DNA from: Pelobates cultripes
Lineage: Eukaryota > Chordata > Amphibia > Anura > Pelobatidae
Assembly: GCA_933207985.1 (NCBI GenBank)
Contig: OW240916.1
Span: 83,356,979-83,420,978, forward strand
Length of the DNA stretch: 64,000 nucleotides
Direction of reading: 5' to 3'
Shown: positions 33,418 to 44,700 of the stretch, in pieces
Layout: each line of letters starts with the position of its first letter
How positions within the stretch are numbered: position 1 is the first letter of the stretch
Program-made: the position numbers and the translations under genes
The notes under the pieces: generated by a model
Told to the model about the DNA's origin: nothing
Databases searched by the model: none
The model's input: the letters and a program-made list of their open reading frames with translations, nothing else

Positions 33418-34961
33418 AGAGCGAGAGAGAGACAGAGACAGAGACACACACAAATAAACAAACACACATGAAACAGGACTGCACTCACCTAAGCATGTAT
33501 ACATAATTAAGGTGCTGCTGGGACAAATTGTATAACACAACTCCCTTAGATTTGAACCCCTCCCAGTCACAGGTGCCCATTCTGGGACCCTACTTAACCT
33601 TGCACTGCATATAGACCCAGGAGGACATTAGGTTGTTAGGGTAGGACAAACCAAAACTGAGGTCCATTGAGACTGTGGCAGGCTTTGGCAATATATGATC
33701 ATATACTGTAACTAAACCCCCATTATTTTGGCCAAGTTGGGTTTTTTAAAACAGCTAGTTTATAGCTGAGTGAGCTGGTTTCTGTTTGTTCTGTCGGTGG
33801 GGTTCTGAAACGTCATAAATTGCATTGTGACTGGTATTATTAATTATAATATGCTCATATGATGCAATGTTTCTCCACATTATGTTTTGTTTGTTAGGGA
33901 CAGCACATTTTATACTTTTAAATTCTCCCAGGGACTCTGGTACACTGCTGTTGCCTACAGAAAGGAGACACAGACATAAATACCTACAGATATTACAAAT
34001 TGTATTGGGTAATGGAGGCCAAAGGATAAAACTACATTTTTTATGCAAACCTGAAAACAAATTCATAAAAATTATGTACAGCTGTCACCAATATACTTGT
34101 CCATCCAAGCAAATGCCAAGTACTGATTTTGAAAATGATTAATCGTTGCTATCTTTTATCCTGCATTTGTCAAGTTGTATCCAACCATTCCTATCTACCC
34201 ACGGTTTCCATAATGAGGGAAATAATTTATACAGTTCAGTTCTGGGGCTAGTTTTTTTAAATGTGGAGAAATCACTACAAAAACATCTAAAATGTTCCAT
34301 TACTTGTCTTTCAGAATTCCCTACAAGCATTGTTATTTGGAAGTAACACAATCTTCTCTAAACCAACATGTAGATTTTTAGTTGTTGAACTACAACACCC
34401 ATGATCCTTTGTCAGCCTATGCCCATACAAATTCAAAATCCTGGTTATGGGATTCATATGGCATCGCAACATCTTTTTGCAACTCTTACAATATGACATG
34501 TTTTTACAAATCCTGGACAGATCCCTAAAACAAAATAAAAAAAACTTCTTAAATAACATTTATTAATAAACTGGTTTATCATGCTTCCACTGCTTACATA
34601 TGCTTGTAAGCTTAAGGTTTTAATTATCGTCTACTATGTTCAAATCTTACCTGCTGAGTGCATGAATCTGCTTTGTATATTAAAAGTAATGATATATCGG
34701 TCAAACATACTACAAAATATAAACGGGTAAGTTAAATTAGATTACATGAAGTCATATCTATGTGATAATTTATTCAACCTCAACTAAGATATCCCATAGA
34801 CGTCTTGATGTAACAGTTCAATGGAGAATGGAGACGAACAATTTATATTCTCTTTGTGTCTCGAGTTATAGCTGAGATTTCTCACTGGGTCAGTTATATA
34901 TCATTACATTGTATCCCTTGTCTGATGTTCTCATGGGAATGTGTTGCATAAGCAATAGCTG
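33418..34961. other. No gene recognised
   Basis: AT-rich sequence with a (GA/CA)-rich tract at 33416-33470. Overlapping short frames at 33755-34066 (minus) and 33867-34142 (plus) carry no domain. A short dispersed motif 'tgatcatatactgtaacta' occurs at about 33699-33717. Confidence 0.3.
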
Positions 34962-35328
34962 AAAGGAACACTCCAAGTATCACAACCACAACAACATCTT
35001 ATAGTGGTTATCATGCTGGAGTACCTTGGAGCCCCCCCTCATTAGTAATCAAACTGAGAAGACACTGAACCCCCTTGAGTCTGCCGGTTGCTGCTCCCCA
35101 ACTTTCACAATAAACACTCTGTCTGAGCTAAGTCCTGCACAGTTGACTCTCAGCCAATAATCTAGAGGAGCTTCCGTCTCTCTGACAAAAGTCATGGAGG
35201 CGAGAAGCTGTGATGGGTGGATCCCAGGTAAAAACTCAAACCATTCTAAAATTATTTTGTCTATTAATAGTGGAGGCATGGTACTCAGTGTGCTGTAGTG
35301 GTTATGGTGTTTAAAGCATTGCTTTAAG
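34962..35328. mobile_element. TTAA-type MITE
   Basis: Left end 'aggaacactccaagtat' and right end 'gtgtttaaagcattgctTTAA'. Internal 'gctgtagtggttatggtg' and 'gactctcagccaataat' are shared with the 3.1-kb copy. Non-coding. Confidence 0.6.
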
Positions 35329-36194
35329 GAAGGGATGTGTTTTTTGCCAATGGACTACAAATTCCATGATGCATAGGAACCTATCAGAGTGAAAGTTTAC
35401 AGCATTGATTTGACATGTGCCTTGATGTTTTAAGCAGTACGCAAATAGGAAAGTGTCAATATCTGTTCCACTGCAGAACTAAGCAAATAGGTTTTTATGT
35501 TTTATCAGGATTTTTGCACTCCTGTTATTCCAGAGGATATTATGGGTATATAAGTAATTTATATTGCTATATCCATGATACTTGAACTATATCGTTATAT
35601 CAATTATCTTTTATACTTAACAATACTTAAACTACCTACTCGTAATGACTGCTACCACAGTCTCAGTGAATGTAGTCAACTGTATGTTAAAAGAGATAAA
35701 AACTACTAAAAATAATACTAATCAGTAACAGTGTATTTCAGGAGTCATACCACCCACAAAGATAAAGAATAATATAAATATTTCACTGTTGTATACTTAA
35801 CTGCTGTACAAGGACACACAATTTCCAGGAACTTTGAAGTTGGTGAACTTTGCTTAATAATCTGTCTGTGCATAGTTAAAATGAATTTGTACTTACGTAT
35901 TTATTCCATTAAATATTACCCCTCCCACAATGCACGTTCCACTGAAATGAAACTCAAGCAACAGCAGAAAATGTGGTTTCTGTTCAAAAGAGGGACCTGT
36001 AACCATTCATCAGTATACAAGAGTAGGGCAAGTTAGAGAATTAATAATAATAATAAGAAGAAGAACAATAAGAATTTGGAACCCAAAAAGCATTAGACAA
36101 ATGTTGGAGTAGACATGAAAAAAATAAGTGAAATTTCAGGACAAACTCATGGTTCCCATAAAATAAGACATAACTTTTATAAATAGATCAGTAA
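35329..36194. other. No gene recognised
   Basis: AT-rich sequence with a short AAT/AAG-rich run near 36044-36070. No open frame of note. Confidence 0.3.
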
Positions 36195-36745
36195 AGGAAC
36201 ACTATAGGGTCGGGAACACAAACGTGTATTCTGGACTTAATAGTATTAAACAAACTACTTATGCCCCCTTTCCCTCTTAAAGCTTGTACAAACTCACCTT
36301 ATTTTTTCAGCGCCGCATGAGTCCGCCGGCGCTGGTCTGACCCGGTCCATCTCCTTGGCTGACATCATTTGAATTGATGATCAATGGATTAGCTGAGATT
36401 GTCAGTTCTGAAAGTCTCAGCCAAGGAACTGGTCTGGGGGCGGAGCCAAACACAGCCCTGGCCAATCAGCATCTCTTTATAGAGATGCATTGAATTAATA
36501 CATCTTTGTGGGTAAAGTTCAGCATCTCCATGGAAAGCGTGGAAACACTTAACGTCAATGCTGCACACTGTGCAGCACTGACACAGGAAGCACGTCCAGT
36601 GGCTGTCTGAGGAGTGGCTATTGGAGGTGTCCTACGCTGTAATGTCTCTAAAAGGCAGTGTTTACATGAAAAAGCCTGCAGGGATGGACTATACTCACCA
36701 GAACAAATACATTAAGCTGTAGTTGTTCTGGTGACTAGTGTCCCT
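36195..36745. mobile_element. TTAA-type MITE (CACTATAG termini)
   Basis: It begins 'aggaacactatagggtc' and ends 'gactagtgtccct' beside TAAA. The sequence contains 'catctccatggaaag' and 'aggagtggctattgg', and 'acaaatacattaagctgtag' near the right end, as in the element starting at 11552. It is the second clear member of that family. Non-coding. Confidence 0.7.
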
Positions 36746-37284
36746 TAAATATCAAAACTGCTAGGGCAACAGTATAATGACATAAGTAAACAGTACACAC
36801 AAAATAAAATTAAAAAAAATACAAAAATTGCTCACTCTGCTGTAGTCTTCTAGGTTCACCTTATGCGTTATGTGTATTAAAACACATTTAATCATAGGGT
36901 AAAAACATATGATCACAGTTTAAATAGGGTGGAAACTGACAAGTTCCTGTACTTTCTATACAAACCATTTAACTCCTTGTCAGACTACTAAATGACAACT
37001 CTGTTCATGTGCACCACCATATAAAACATATACATACCAAGAAAATTTTAAAAAAGGTGGTAAAATGCTAAATAATAATAACAATAATACAATTTTAGCA
37101 CAATCCTATAATTGAAAATGGATGAAATGAATAATAAAGATAAATGAACGACAGCAAATGGTAGACTATAAGTTGTATAGCTAAATCCAATTTGACCTTA
37201 AATGACAGCAATCAGACACAGCATCAAGTTTAATAAGATCACCCTGACAACATTTCGGCATAACTCTTTAAATTGCCTGTATGT
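36746..37284. other. No gene recognised
   Basis: AT-rich sequence preceding the RTE LINE. Its last 11 bases (atcagcaccac, 37285-37295) form the target duplication of that LINE. Confidence 0.3.
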
Positions 37285-38669
37285 ATCAGCACCACGATGG
37301 ATAATAGAGAAAGCCAGAGAGTTCCAGAATAACACCTACTTCTGCTTCATAGACTATTCTAAAGCCTTACACTTTGTGAATAACAACAACATCATGTGGC
37401 AAGTTCTTAAAAAGATGGGAGTACCAGATAATCTCATCCGCCTCCTGAGGAATCTGTATGTGGACCAAACAGCCACAGTCAGAACCGAACATTGGGTTCA
37501 AGATTGGGAAAGGAGTGCGACATGGTTGTATATGGTCACCTTATTTATTCAACTTATATGTGGAATACATAATACTTAAGGCTGGGCTGGATGAAACCAA
37601 AGCTGGAATCAATATTGCTGGAAGAAATATCAACAACCTCAGATACGCGGATGATACTACTCTGATGGCTGAAAGTGAGGAAGAACTAAAGGACCTGTTG
37701 ATGAGGGTAAAAGAAGAGCGTGCAAAAGCTGGCTTGCTGCTTAACTTTAAAAAGACTAAGATCATGGCAAACAGCAATCGTGACAAATAGATGGAGAAGA
37801 AGTGAAGTGAAGGCAGTGACAGATTTTATTTTCCTGGATCTCTTCAGATGGTGACTGCAGTCATGAAATTAAAAGTCGTTTGCTTCTGGAGAGGAAAGCT
37901 ATGGCAAACTTGGACAAGCTGGTAAAAACTAAAGATATTACACTATCAACAAAGGTCCGCATATTCAGAACTATGGTATTCTCAGTAGTAACATACAGAT
38001 GTGAGAGCTGGACTATAAAGAAGGCTAAGCATCGTAGAATTGATGCCTTTGAACTGTGGTCTTTGGTGAAAACTGCTTAGAATCCCTTGGATTGCACGAA
38101 GATCCAATAAATCCGTACTACAGGAAATCATCCAAACTGTTCACTGTAAGCTATGATCATGAGCAGTGGCGTACACATGACCCATGGGGCCCTGGTGCGA
38201 AAATTGATCTGTGGGCCCCCCCTCCTGCACTTTCTCGGCGCGGGTCGGGGCCGCAACACATGGCGGCAGGTACCTGGTCGCCGGGGTTGCAGGGCTGCGA
38301 CCCCAGCGACCGTGGTATGCACACACACTTAAAGGACCACTACAGACACCCAGATCACATCAGCTCAATGAAGTGGTCTGGGTGCCAGGTCCCTCTAGTT
38401 TTAACCCTGCAGCTGAAAACATAGCAGTTTCAGAGGGTTAATCCAGCCTCTGGTGGCTGTCTCATTGACAGCTGCTAGAGGAGCTTCCGCGATTCTCACT
38501 GTGAAAATCGCAGTGAGAAGACACTGAACGTCCATAGGAAAGCATTGAGTAATGCTTTCCTATGGGCGGTTTAAATGCGCGTGCGCCTCTTGCCGCGCAT
38601 GTGCATTCGGAGCTGAGAGGCGGAGGGATCCCCAGCGCCAAGGGAGTCCGACGCTGGAGAAAGGTAAAT

Positions 38670-38991
38670 ACTGAAGACACACACACACACACTCTCACGA
38701 ACAGACGCACACACACTAGCTAACAGACACACACATTTACTGACAGAGACACACTCAGTGACAGACATACATACACACTCACTTACAAAACATACACTTT
38801 CACTGACACACTCACTAACAGACATCAAACACACTCAGTAACAGACACACACAGTAACACACTCACTAGCAGACACACACCCAATAACACACTCACTGAC
38901 ACACACACTAACACACACACACAAACACTAACACACAAACACTAACATACACACAAACACTAACACACAAACACTAACACACACACACACA
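38670..38991. repeat. (CA)-rich microsatellite
   Basis: 'acacacac', 'cactaacac' and 'gacagac' units. Unequal exchange or slippage here and at 39520-39930 could have produced the tandem unit of the host element. Confidence 0.85.
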
Positions 38992-39519
38992 CAGTGGCGT
39001 ACACATGACCCATGGGGCCCTGGTGCGAAAATTGATCCGTGGGCCCCCCCCCCACGCTTACTCGGCTCGGGTCGGGGTCGCAACACATGGCGGCAGGTAC
39101 CTGGTCACAGGGGTTGCAGGGCTGCTACCCCGCGACCGCGGTATGCACACACACTTAAAGGACCACTACAGACACCCAGATCACATCAGCTCAATGAAGT
39201 GGTCTGGGTGCCAGGTGCCTCTAGTTTTAACCCTGCAGTTGAAAACATAGCCGTTTCAGAGAAATGGCTATGTTTCACTGAGGGTTAATCCAGCCTCTAG
39301 TGGCTGTCTCATTGACAGCCGCTAGAGGAGCTTCCACGATTCTCACTGTGAAAATCACAGTGAGAAGACACTGAACGTCCATAGGAAAGCATTGAGTAAT
39401 GCTTTCCTATGGGCGGTTTAAATGCGCGCGCGCGCCTCTTGCCGCGCGTGTGCATTCGGAGCTGAGAGGCTGAGGGATCCCCAGCACCAAGGGAGTCCGA
39501 CGCTGGAGAAAGGTAAATG

Positions 39520-39935
39520 CTGAAGACACACACACTCTCACGAACAGACGCATACACACTAGCTAACAGACACACACATTTACTGACAGAGACACACTCA
39601 GTGACAGACATACATGCATCTTACAAAACATACACTTTCACTGACACACTCACTAACAGACATCAAACACACTCAGTAACAGACACACACAGTAACACAC
39701 TCACTAGCAGACACACACCCAATAACACACACTCACTGACACACACACTAACACACACACACAAACACTAACACACACTAACATTCAAACACTAACATAC
39801 ACACAAACACTAACACACAAACACACACTAACACACTCACTGACACACACAAACACTAACACACACTAACACTAACACACAAACACTAGCACACACTAAA
39901 ACTAACACACACACACACTAACACACTTTAAAAAA
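39520..39935. repeat. (CA)-rich microsatellite
   Basis: The same degenerate CACTAACACACA array as at 38670-38991, longer, ending in a poly-A run at 39929-39940. Confidence 0.9.
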
Positions 39936-39999
39936 AAAAAATTAATCCCCCCAGCCTCCTTACCTTTTGGAGAGCTGAGGGGATTCCCTGGGGTCCAGT

Positions 40000-40215
40000 G
40001 GTGCTGCTGGGCGGGCGGAGGGGCTGTCTGGGTGGCCGGCACGCGAGGGAGCACTCTCCTCTGAGTGCTTCCTCTTCCGCTCCCCCGCGCACCGCATAGG
40101 GATGCCGGCGCCGGAAGATGACATCATCTTCCGGCTCCGGTATCAGTGCGGTGCGCGAGGGAGCTGAAGAGGAAGCACTCAGAGGAGAGTGCTCCCTCGT
40201 GCGCCGGCCACCCAG
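40000..40215. repeat. GC-rich palindrome in hAT-like element
   Basis: The arms 'gcgagggagcactctcct' and its complement flank the core 'gccggaagatgacatcatct'. The copy at 62393-62545 has the same structure with a perfect TGACGTCA core. Confidence 0.85.
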
Positions 40216-40951
40216 ACAGCCCCTCCGCCCGCCCGCTGGGGTCAGCAGGGCCAGCAGGGCCAGCCTCGGGGGGCCCTGGGGTGGCCGGCTCCTGGGCCCC
40301 CCAGGAGAAGAGGCTGGCCCTGTGGGTACATACTGGGTCGCAGGGGTGGCCGGGCCCCCTGGTGGGCCGGGCCCGGTCGCAACCGCGACCCCTGCGACCA
40401 CGGTATGTACGCCACTGATCATGAGGCTGAAGCTCAAATATTTTGGCCATATGATGAGAAGGCAGGATTCTCTAGAGAAGACTCTGATGCTGGGAAAGAT
40501 GGAAGGCACATGAAGAAGGGCACGACAGTGACGGAGATGGATAGATGAGGTCACTGAAGCCACGAACAGGAAGTTGTTGTAGCTCAGAGGGGCAGTGACT
40601 GACAGATGTACCTGGTGTGCTATGGTCATGAATAGTCAAACACGACTGAACGACTAAACAACAACATCAGCACCACTACATTCCCAAAAATGGAAATTGG
40701 GTTAAGGTTAACACTGTCAACATAACAATTATAACCATGTTCTCTCATCCTACCCTACTACATTCTAACAGTTTAACCCTATATTGTTTTCAACTTTTTA
40801 TATAAGCAAGTAGTTAGAGAACATTAACATGGTTGCAATTAATCCTATAACCCTTGGCCAAAGAAGTACTAGTAGAAGAATTGATCTCCAACTCAGAGAT
40901 CACTTTTGCTATACTGGGTTTAGTTCTTCTATGATTTGATAGCAGTAATTA

Positions 40952-43430
40952 GGGATCTGCATGGGAAAAATTTTCGGTTTGGCACTTCGGAACTTCGCAC
41001 TTCGACACTTCGGAATTTCGGAATTTGAGAACTTTGACATTTTGGAATTTCGGGACTTCGGCACTTCGGGACTTCTCTTGCAGCCACTTAGTAGATAACT
41101 CTCTAATTCCCACGGTATTAGGGAGTTATCTAACAAAAGGCTTAAATACCTAAATTTACTTATTTTTAGTAAATTCTGCCCCTACTCGCTATACCGCGAG
41201 TAGGGGCATGTCTATTAAACAGTGAGCAGCCTGTGGCTGCTCAGTGTTAAAAAAAAAAGTGTCCCCCCTCCCGAGCCCCCACCAGTGCCGCGAGTGGGGG
41301 CTTTTAAACTGATGGGGAGACCTATTGCCCCCCCTCGGCCCCCACTCCTATGCAGCGGGTGGGGGTCCTATATCAGAAAAACAGGGGGTGGGACCTATTG
41401 TTCTCCCCCCTGCCCCCACCCCTGAGCTGCAGGTGGGGGCCCTAAAGTAAAATAATGGGGGGTGACCTATTGTCCTCCCCCCAGGCCCTAAATTAGAATA
41501 AGGGGGTACCTATTGTCCTTCCCCTCCAGCCCCACCCGTGAGCGGCAGGTGGGGGCCCTAAAGTAAAATAAGGGGGGAGGACCTATTGTCCTCCCCCCCA
41601 GACCCCACTCCTGAGTGGTGGGTGGGGGCCCTAAAGTAAAATAAGGGGGGGACCTATTGTCCTCCCCCCGGCCCCCACCCCTGAGTGGTGGGTGGGGGCC
41701 CTAAATTACTTCAAGGGGGGACCTAAAGAAAAATAAGGGGGGACCTAGTGTCCTCCCCCTGGGCCCCACTCATGAGCGGTGGGTGGGGGCCCTAAATTAG
41801 AATAAGGGGAGGTCCTATTGTCCTCCCCCTCAGCCCCCACCCTTGATCGGCAGGTGAGGGCCCTAAAGTAAAATAATGGGGGAGGACCTATTGTCCTCCC
41901 TCCCAGCCCCCACGCCTGAGCAGTGGGTGGGGGCCCTAAGCTAGAATAAGGGGGGACCTATTGTCCTCCCCCCAGCCCCCACCCCTGAGCGGCGGGTGGG
42001 AGCCCTAAATACAAATAAGGGGGGGACCTATTGTTCTCCCCCCTGGATCCCACCACCGAGCGTTGGGTGGAGGTCTTAAATTTGAATAAGGGGGGACCTA
42101 TTGTCCTCCCCCCTGGCCCCCCACCTCTGAGCAGTGGGTGGGGGCCCTAAATTGGAATAAGGGGGGACCTATTGTCCTCCCCCCTGGCCCCCACCCCTGA
42201 TCGGCCGGTGGGGGCCCTAAATACCAATAGGGGGGCTATTGTCCTCCTACCTGGCCCCACCCCTGAACGACGGATGGGGGCCCTAAATAAAAATGTAACC
42301 CCCCCAGGGTGACTAGGGGTCCCCAAACCCCTAGACACCCCCTCCCAACAAAATTAACCCCTACCTACCCCCCTCATCCTAAAAATAGGGGGGACCAATA
42401 ACTAGGTACCTGTAAAAATTTTTATAAAACTTACCATTTGATGTCTTCTTTTTTCTAAATTCTTATTTTTTCAGCCCCAAAAAAGGGCAAATAAAAATCC
42501 ATAATAACCGTTGCACTTTGAAAAAAAAACCAGAGCGCAAAAAAAGTAATCCATCTTCACCCATGGAGGGCACCGCACAGACTGAGCTCCGCAAGGCGGG
42601 GGAAGGCTTATAAAGCCTTGCCCCGCCCTGCAATTAGGCTCAGAACACTCTGGTTGGTTGGTTGGTTTAAGCCATCCAATCAGAATGCTCTGACAGGTAA
42701 ATGAAGGGACTGACAGGTAAGTCTCTACATTTACCTGTCACAGCACTCTGACTGATCAGAGTGCTCTGTGTCATTTTACACAGCGTGGGAAAGTTCTTTG
42801 ATTGGTTACTTGCAATCCACCAATTTTATTTTTTATTTTTTTACAGTGAGCAGCCTGTGGCTGCTCACTGTTTACTAGACATGCCCCTACTCGCTGTAAT
42901 CTTTACTTAGTATTAGTAAAATTAGTATTCGTAAATTTGGCTGAAAGACCAATTTAGGTCTTTCAGCCTTTTAGTAGATAGCTCCCTAATACCTTGGGAA
43001 TTAGGGAGTTATCTACTTATTCATTCCTGTCATTCCATTGACTGGCTAAGTAACTTACATTTTATATGAATGTGTGTTACTCGATTGTTGTAAGTGTTGC
43101 AAATGCTTACAGCTGAATCCTGGCTATGTTTGTATACTTTTTATTTAAACTTGTATACAGTGTAACATTCTTCATTCTTCCACTGGGTAGGTATATTAGT
43201 ACTTCGGCAATACTGTGCTTCGGAACTTCGGCACTTCGGCAACTTCGGAAATTCGGCACTTCGACACTTTGGAAATTCAGCAATTTTGTCTCCTTGGAAC
43301 TTCGGCTCTTTGGAAATTCGGCAATTCGGAACTTCGGCAATTTCAGACATTCGGAGGTCTCCGAATGTCCAAATTGCCCAAAATTCGTCCGAATTTACAT
43401 TCGGAATGAAACAAATTGCACATGTCTGGA
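40952..43430. mobile_element. hAT-like element packed with GC-rich satellite
   Basis: The element is flanked by an 8-bp duplication agtaatta (40944-40951, 43431-43438). The ends 'gggatctgcatgggaaaa' and (minus strand) 'tccagacatgtgcaattt' are degraded inverted repeats. Subterminal 'acttcgg' microrepeats occur at both ends. Mirrored internal hairpins ('cccctactcgc', 'cagtgagcagcctgtggctg') flank a core array of ~70-bp GC-rich units. A second, truncated relative is at 19397-20400. No coding capacity. The hAT assignment rests on the 8-bp duplication and is moderate. Confidence 0.65.
41260..42300. repeat. GC-rich tandem satellite, about 70-75 bp period
   Basis: Roughly 13 imperfect units of the type 'ggggacctattgtcctcccc', then 'gcccccacccctgagcgg', then 'tgggggccctaaa'. 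Each unit is itself nearly self-complementary ('ccccccacc'/'ggtgggggg'), so the array can form repeated stem-loops. Confidence 0.9.
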
Positions 43431-43438
43431 AGTAATTA

Positions 43439-43785
43439 AGCTTTGGATAGGATGAGAATGAAAGTGGCAAAATGGAGCAGAATGACAGGGTTTTTTTTGG
43501 CCACAACCCTACACCCTTGTTTAACAATATGGCAGTGACCAAAATAGGAGAAACGCCTTAGATGAGATAATATTTTCATGGAGTAATTTTTATCAGTACC
43601 TAAAAGAGACACATGTTCAATGTGAAGGTCTCTAAAAAAGGCACTTTTAAAATTAGAAAATGTATAACCTCTCTTGAAACATCTATCATGTAAATCAAAG
43701 GATTCCACAATAGAATCATCATGAAGACAATTCAGGACAGCTCTAATTCCATGAGAAGTACCTGGCATGAATGGGCACAAAGGAT
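43439..43785 (-). other. Unrecognised open frame
   Basis: A 114-codon frame (43780-43436, minus) contains CLHDDSIVESFDLHD and DLHIEHVSLLGTDKNYSMKILSHLRRFSYFGH. It has no domain that I recognise. It ends inside the hAT-like element's flank and abuts the CR1 LINE. It may be an internal part of another retroelement. Composition is not repetitive, so it deserves a homology search. Confidence 0.25.
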
Positions 43786-44700
43786 GGAATTGCCAATTGG
43801 CCTAGATGAAAATTCTTGTTTTTGGGTAAAACATTGGCTTAAAGATAGAGCACAGAGAGTTGTTATTAATAATGCATTTTCAAGCGGGACAAAAGTGGTT
43901 AGTGGTGTCTTTCAGGTTTCTGTTCTGGGACGGCTTCTATTTAACTATAAATGATCATGAAATAGGCTTTAAAAGTCATGTTTCAGTTTTTGCAGATAAC
44001 ACAAAACTCTGTAAAAGATTGCAATGTGAGCAGGATATTGCTTTGCTGCAGAGGGATTTAAATAGTTTGGGGAACTAGGCACTCAAATGGCAGATGAAAT
44101 TTAATGTAGATAAATGCAAAGTTATGCACTTCAGGGTAAACTTATGCCCTAGTGAATTAGGGATAACATTACACAAGATGGATTTAGGAATTGTTATTGA
44201 CAACAAACTAGGCAATATGCAATGTCAGTAGGCAGTTGCTAAGGACAGTAAAGTATTGTCATGTATAAATAGTAACATTCATTCTCTGGATTGAAATAAA
44301 AATGTAGCATCTTTATAAATCACTGGTAAGACCACACCTTGAAAATACTGTGCAAATGTGTAATAGGACTAGAAAAAGTGCAAAGATGGGCTACAAAATT
44401 GATAAAAGGAATGGAACATTTTAATTCTGAAAAAAGTTTAACAAATTTAAATCTGTTTAGTTTGAAAAAACGGCACCTCAAAGGAGATATGATAACATTA
44501 TACAAATATATACCATTGTCTGGAAATGTATTCATAAACATAAATATACATAGGACACAAGGTCACACATTTAGACTGCAAGAAAGGTGATTTAGTCTAA
44601 GGCAAAGGTTTTTCTTTTTTTTTTTTTTTTTTACAAACAATCAGGATCTGGAATTCTTTGCCTGAAGAGTGGTTTTATCAGAGTCTATACACATGCTTAA

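Larger units (their letters stand above)
38164..40417. mobile_element. hAT-like element with tandem 5' unit, inside the RTE LINE
   Basis: Ends CAGTGGCGTACA and TGTACGCCACTG are perfect inverted repeats, flanked by an exact 8-bp duplication atcatgag (38156-38163, 40418-40425). A second internal start CAGTGGCGTACAC at 38992 repeats the first ~700 bp. The structure is therefore a partial unit (38164-38991) plus a full unit (38992-40417). Both contain a 'taaaggaccactacagacac' module, a palindrome around the 'ctttcctatggg' and 'agtgagaagac' motifs, and CA-rich microsatellites. No transposase is present. A full single copy in the opposite orientation is at 62192-63573. Confidence 0.9.
37296..40665 (+). 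pseudogene. RTE-clade (Bov-B-like) LINE, 5'-truncated
   Basis: The insertion is flanked by an exact 11-bp duplication atcagcaccac (37285-37295, 40666-40676). Reverse transcriptase pieces include FCFIDYSKALHFV, VLKKMGVPDNLIRLLRNLY (37300-37500), then in another frame NNLRYADDTTLMAESEEEL with an intact YADD (37640). KVRIFRTMVFSVVTYRCESWTIKKAKHRRIDAFELW follows, near 37950-38060. After the hAT-like insert the C-terminus resumes with LKYFGHMMRRQDSLEKTLMLGK (40430). The 3' end 'gtcaaacacgactgaacgac' is the characteristic RTE/Bov-B tail. It is frameshifted near 37500 and 37800, so not functional. Target duplication and 5' truncation show it arrived by target-primed reverse transcription. Confidence 0.9.

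Noticed and set aside
40118..40548. GC-rich overlapping frames at the end of the hAT-like element
   Set aside because: They come from the palindrome and the junction with the RTE LINE; only the LINE C-terminal peptide is meaningful.
41260..42300. Possible CRISPR-like array
   Set aside because: Regular direct repeats without unique spacers, inside a eukaryotic transposon; it is a GC-rich satellite.
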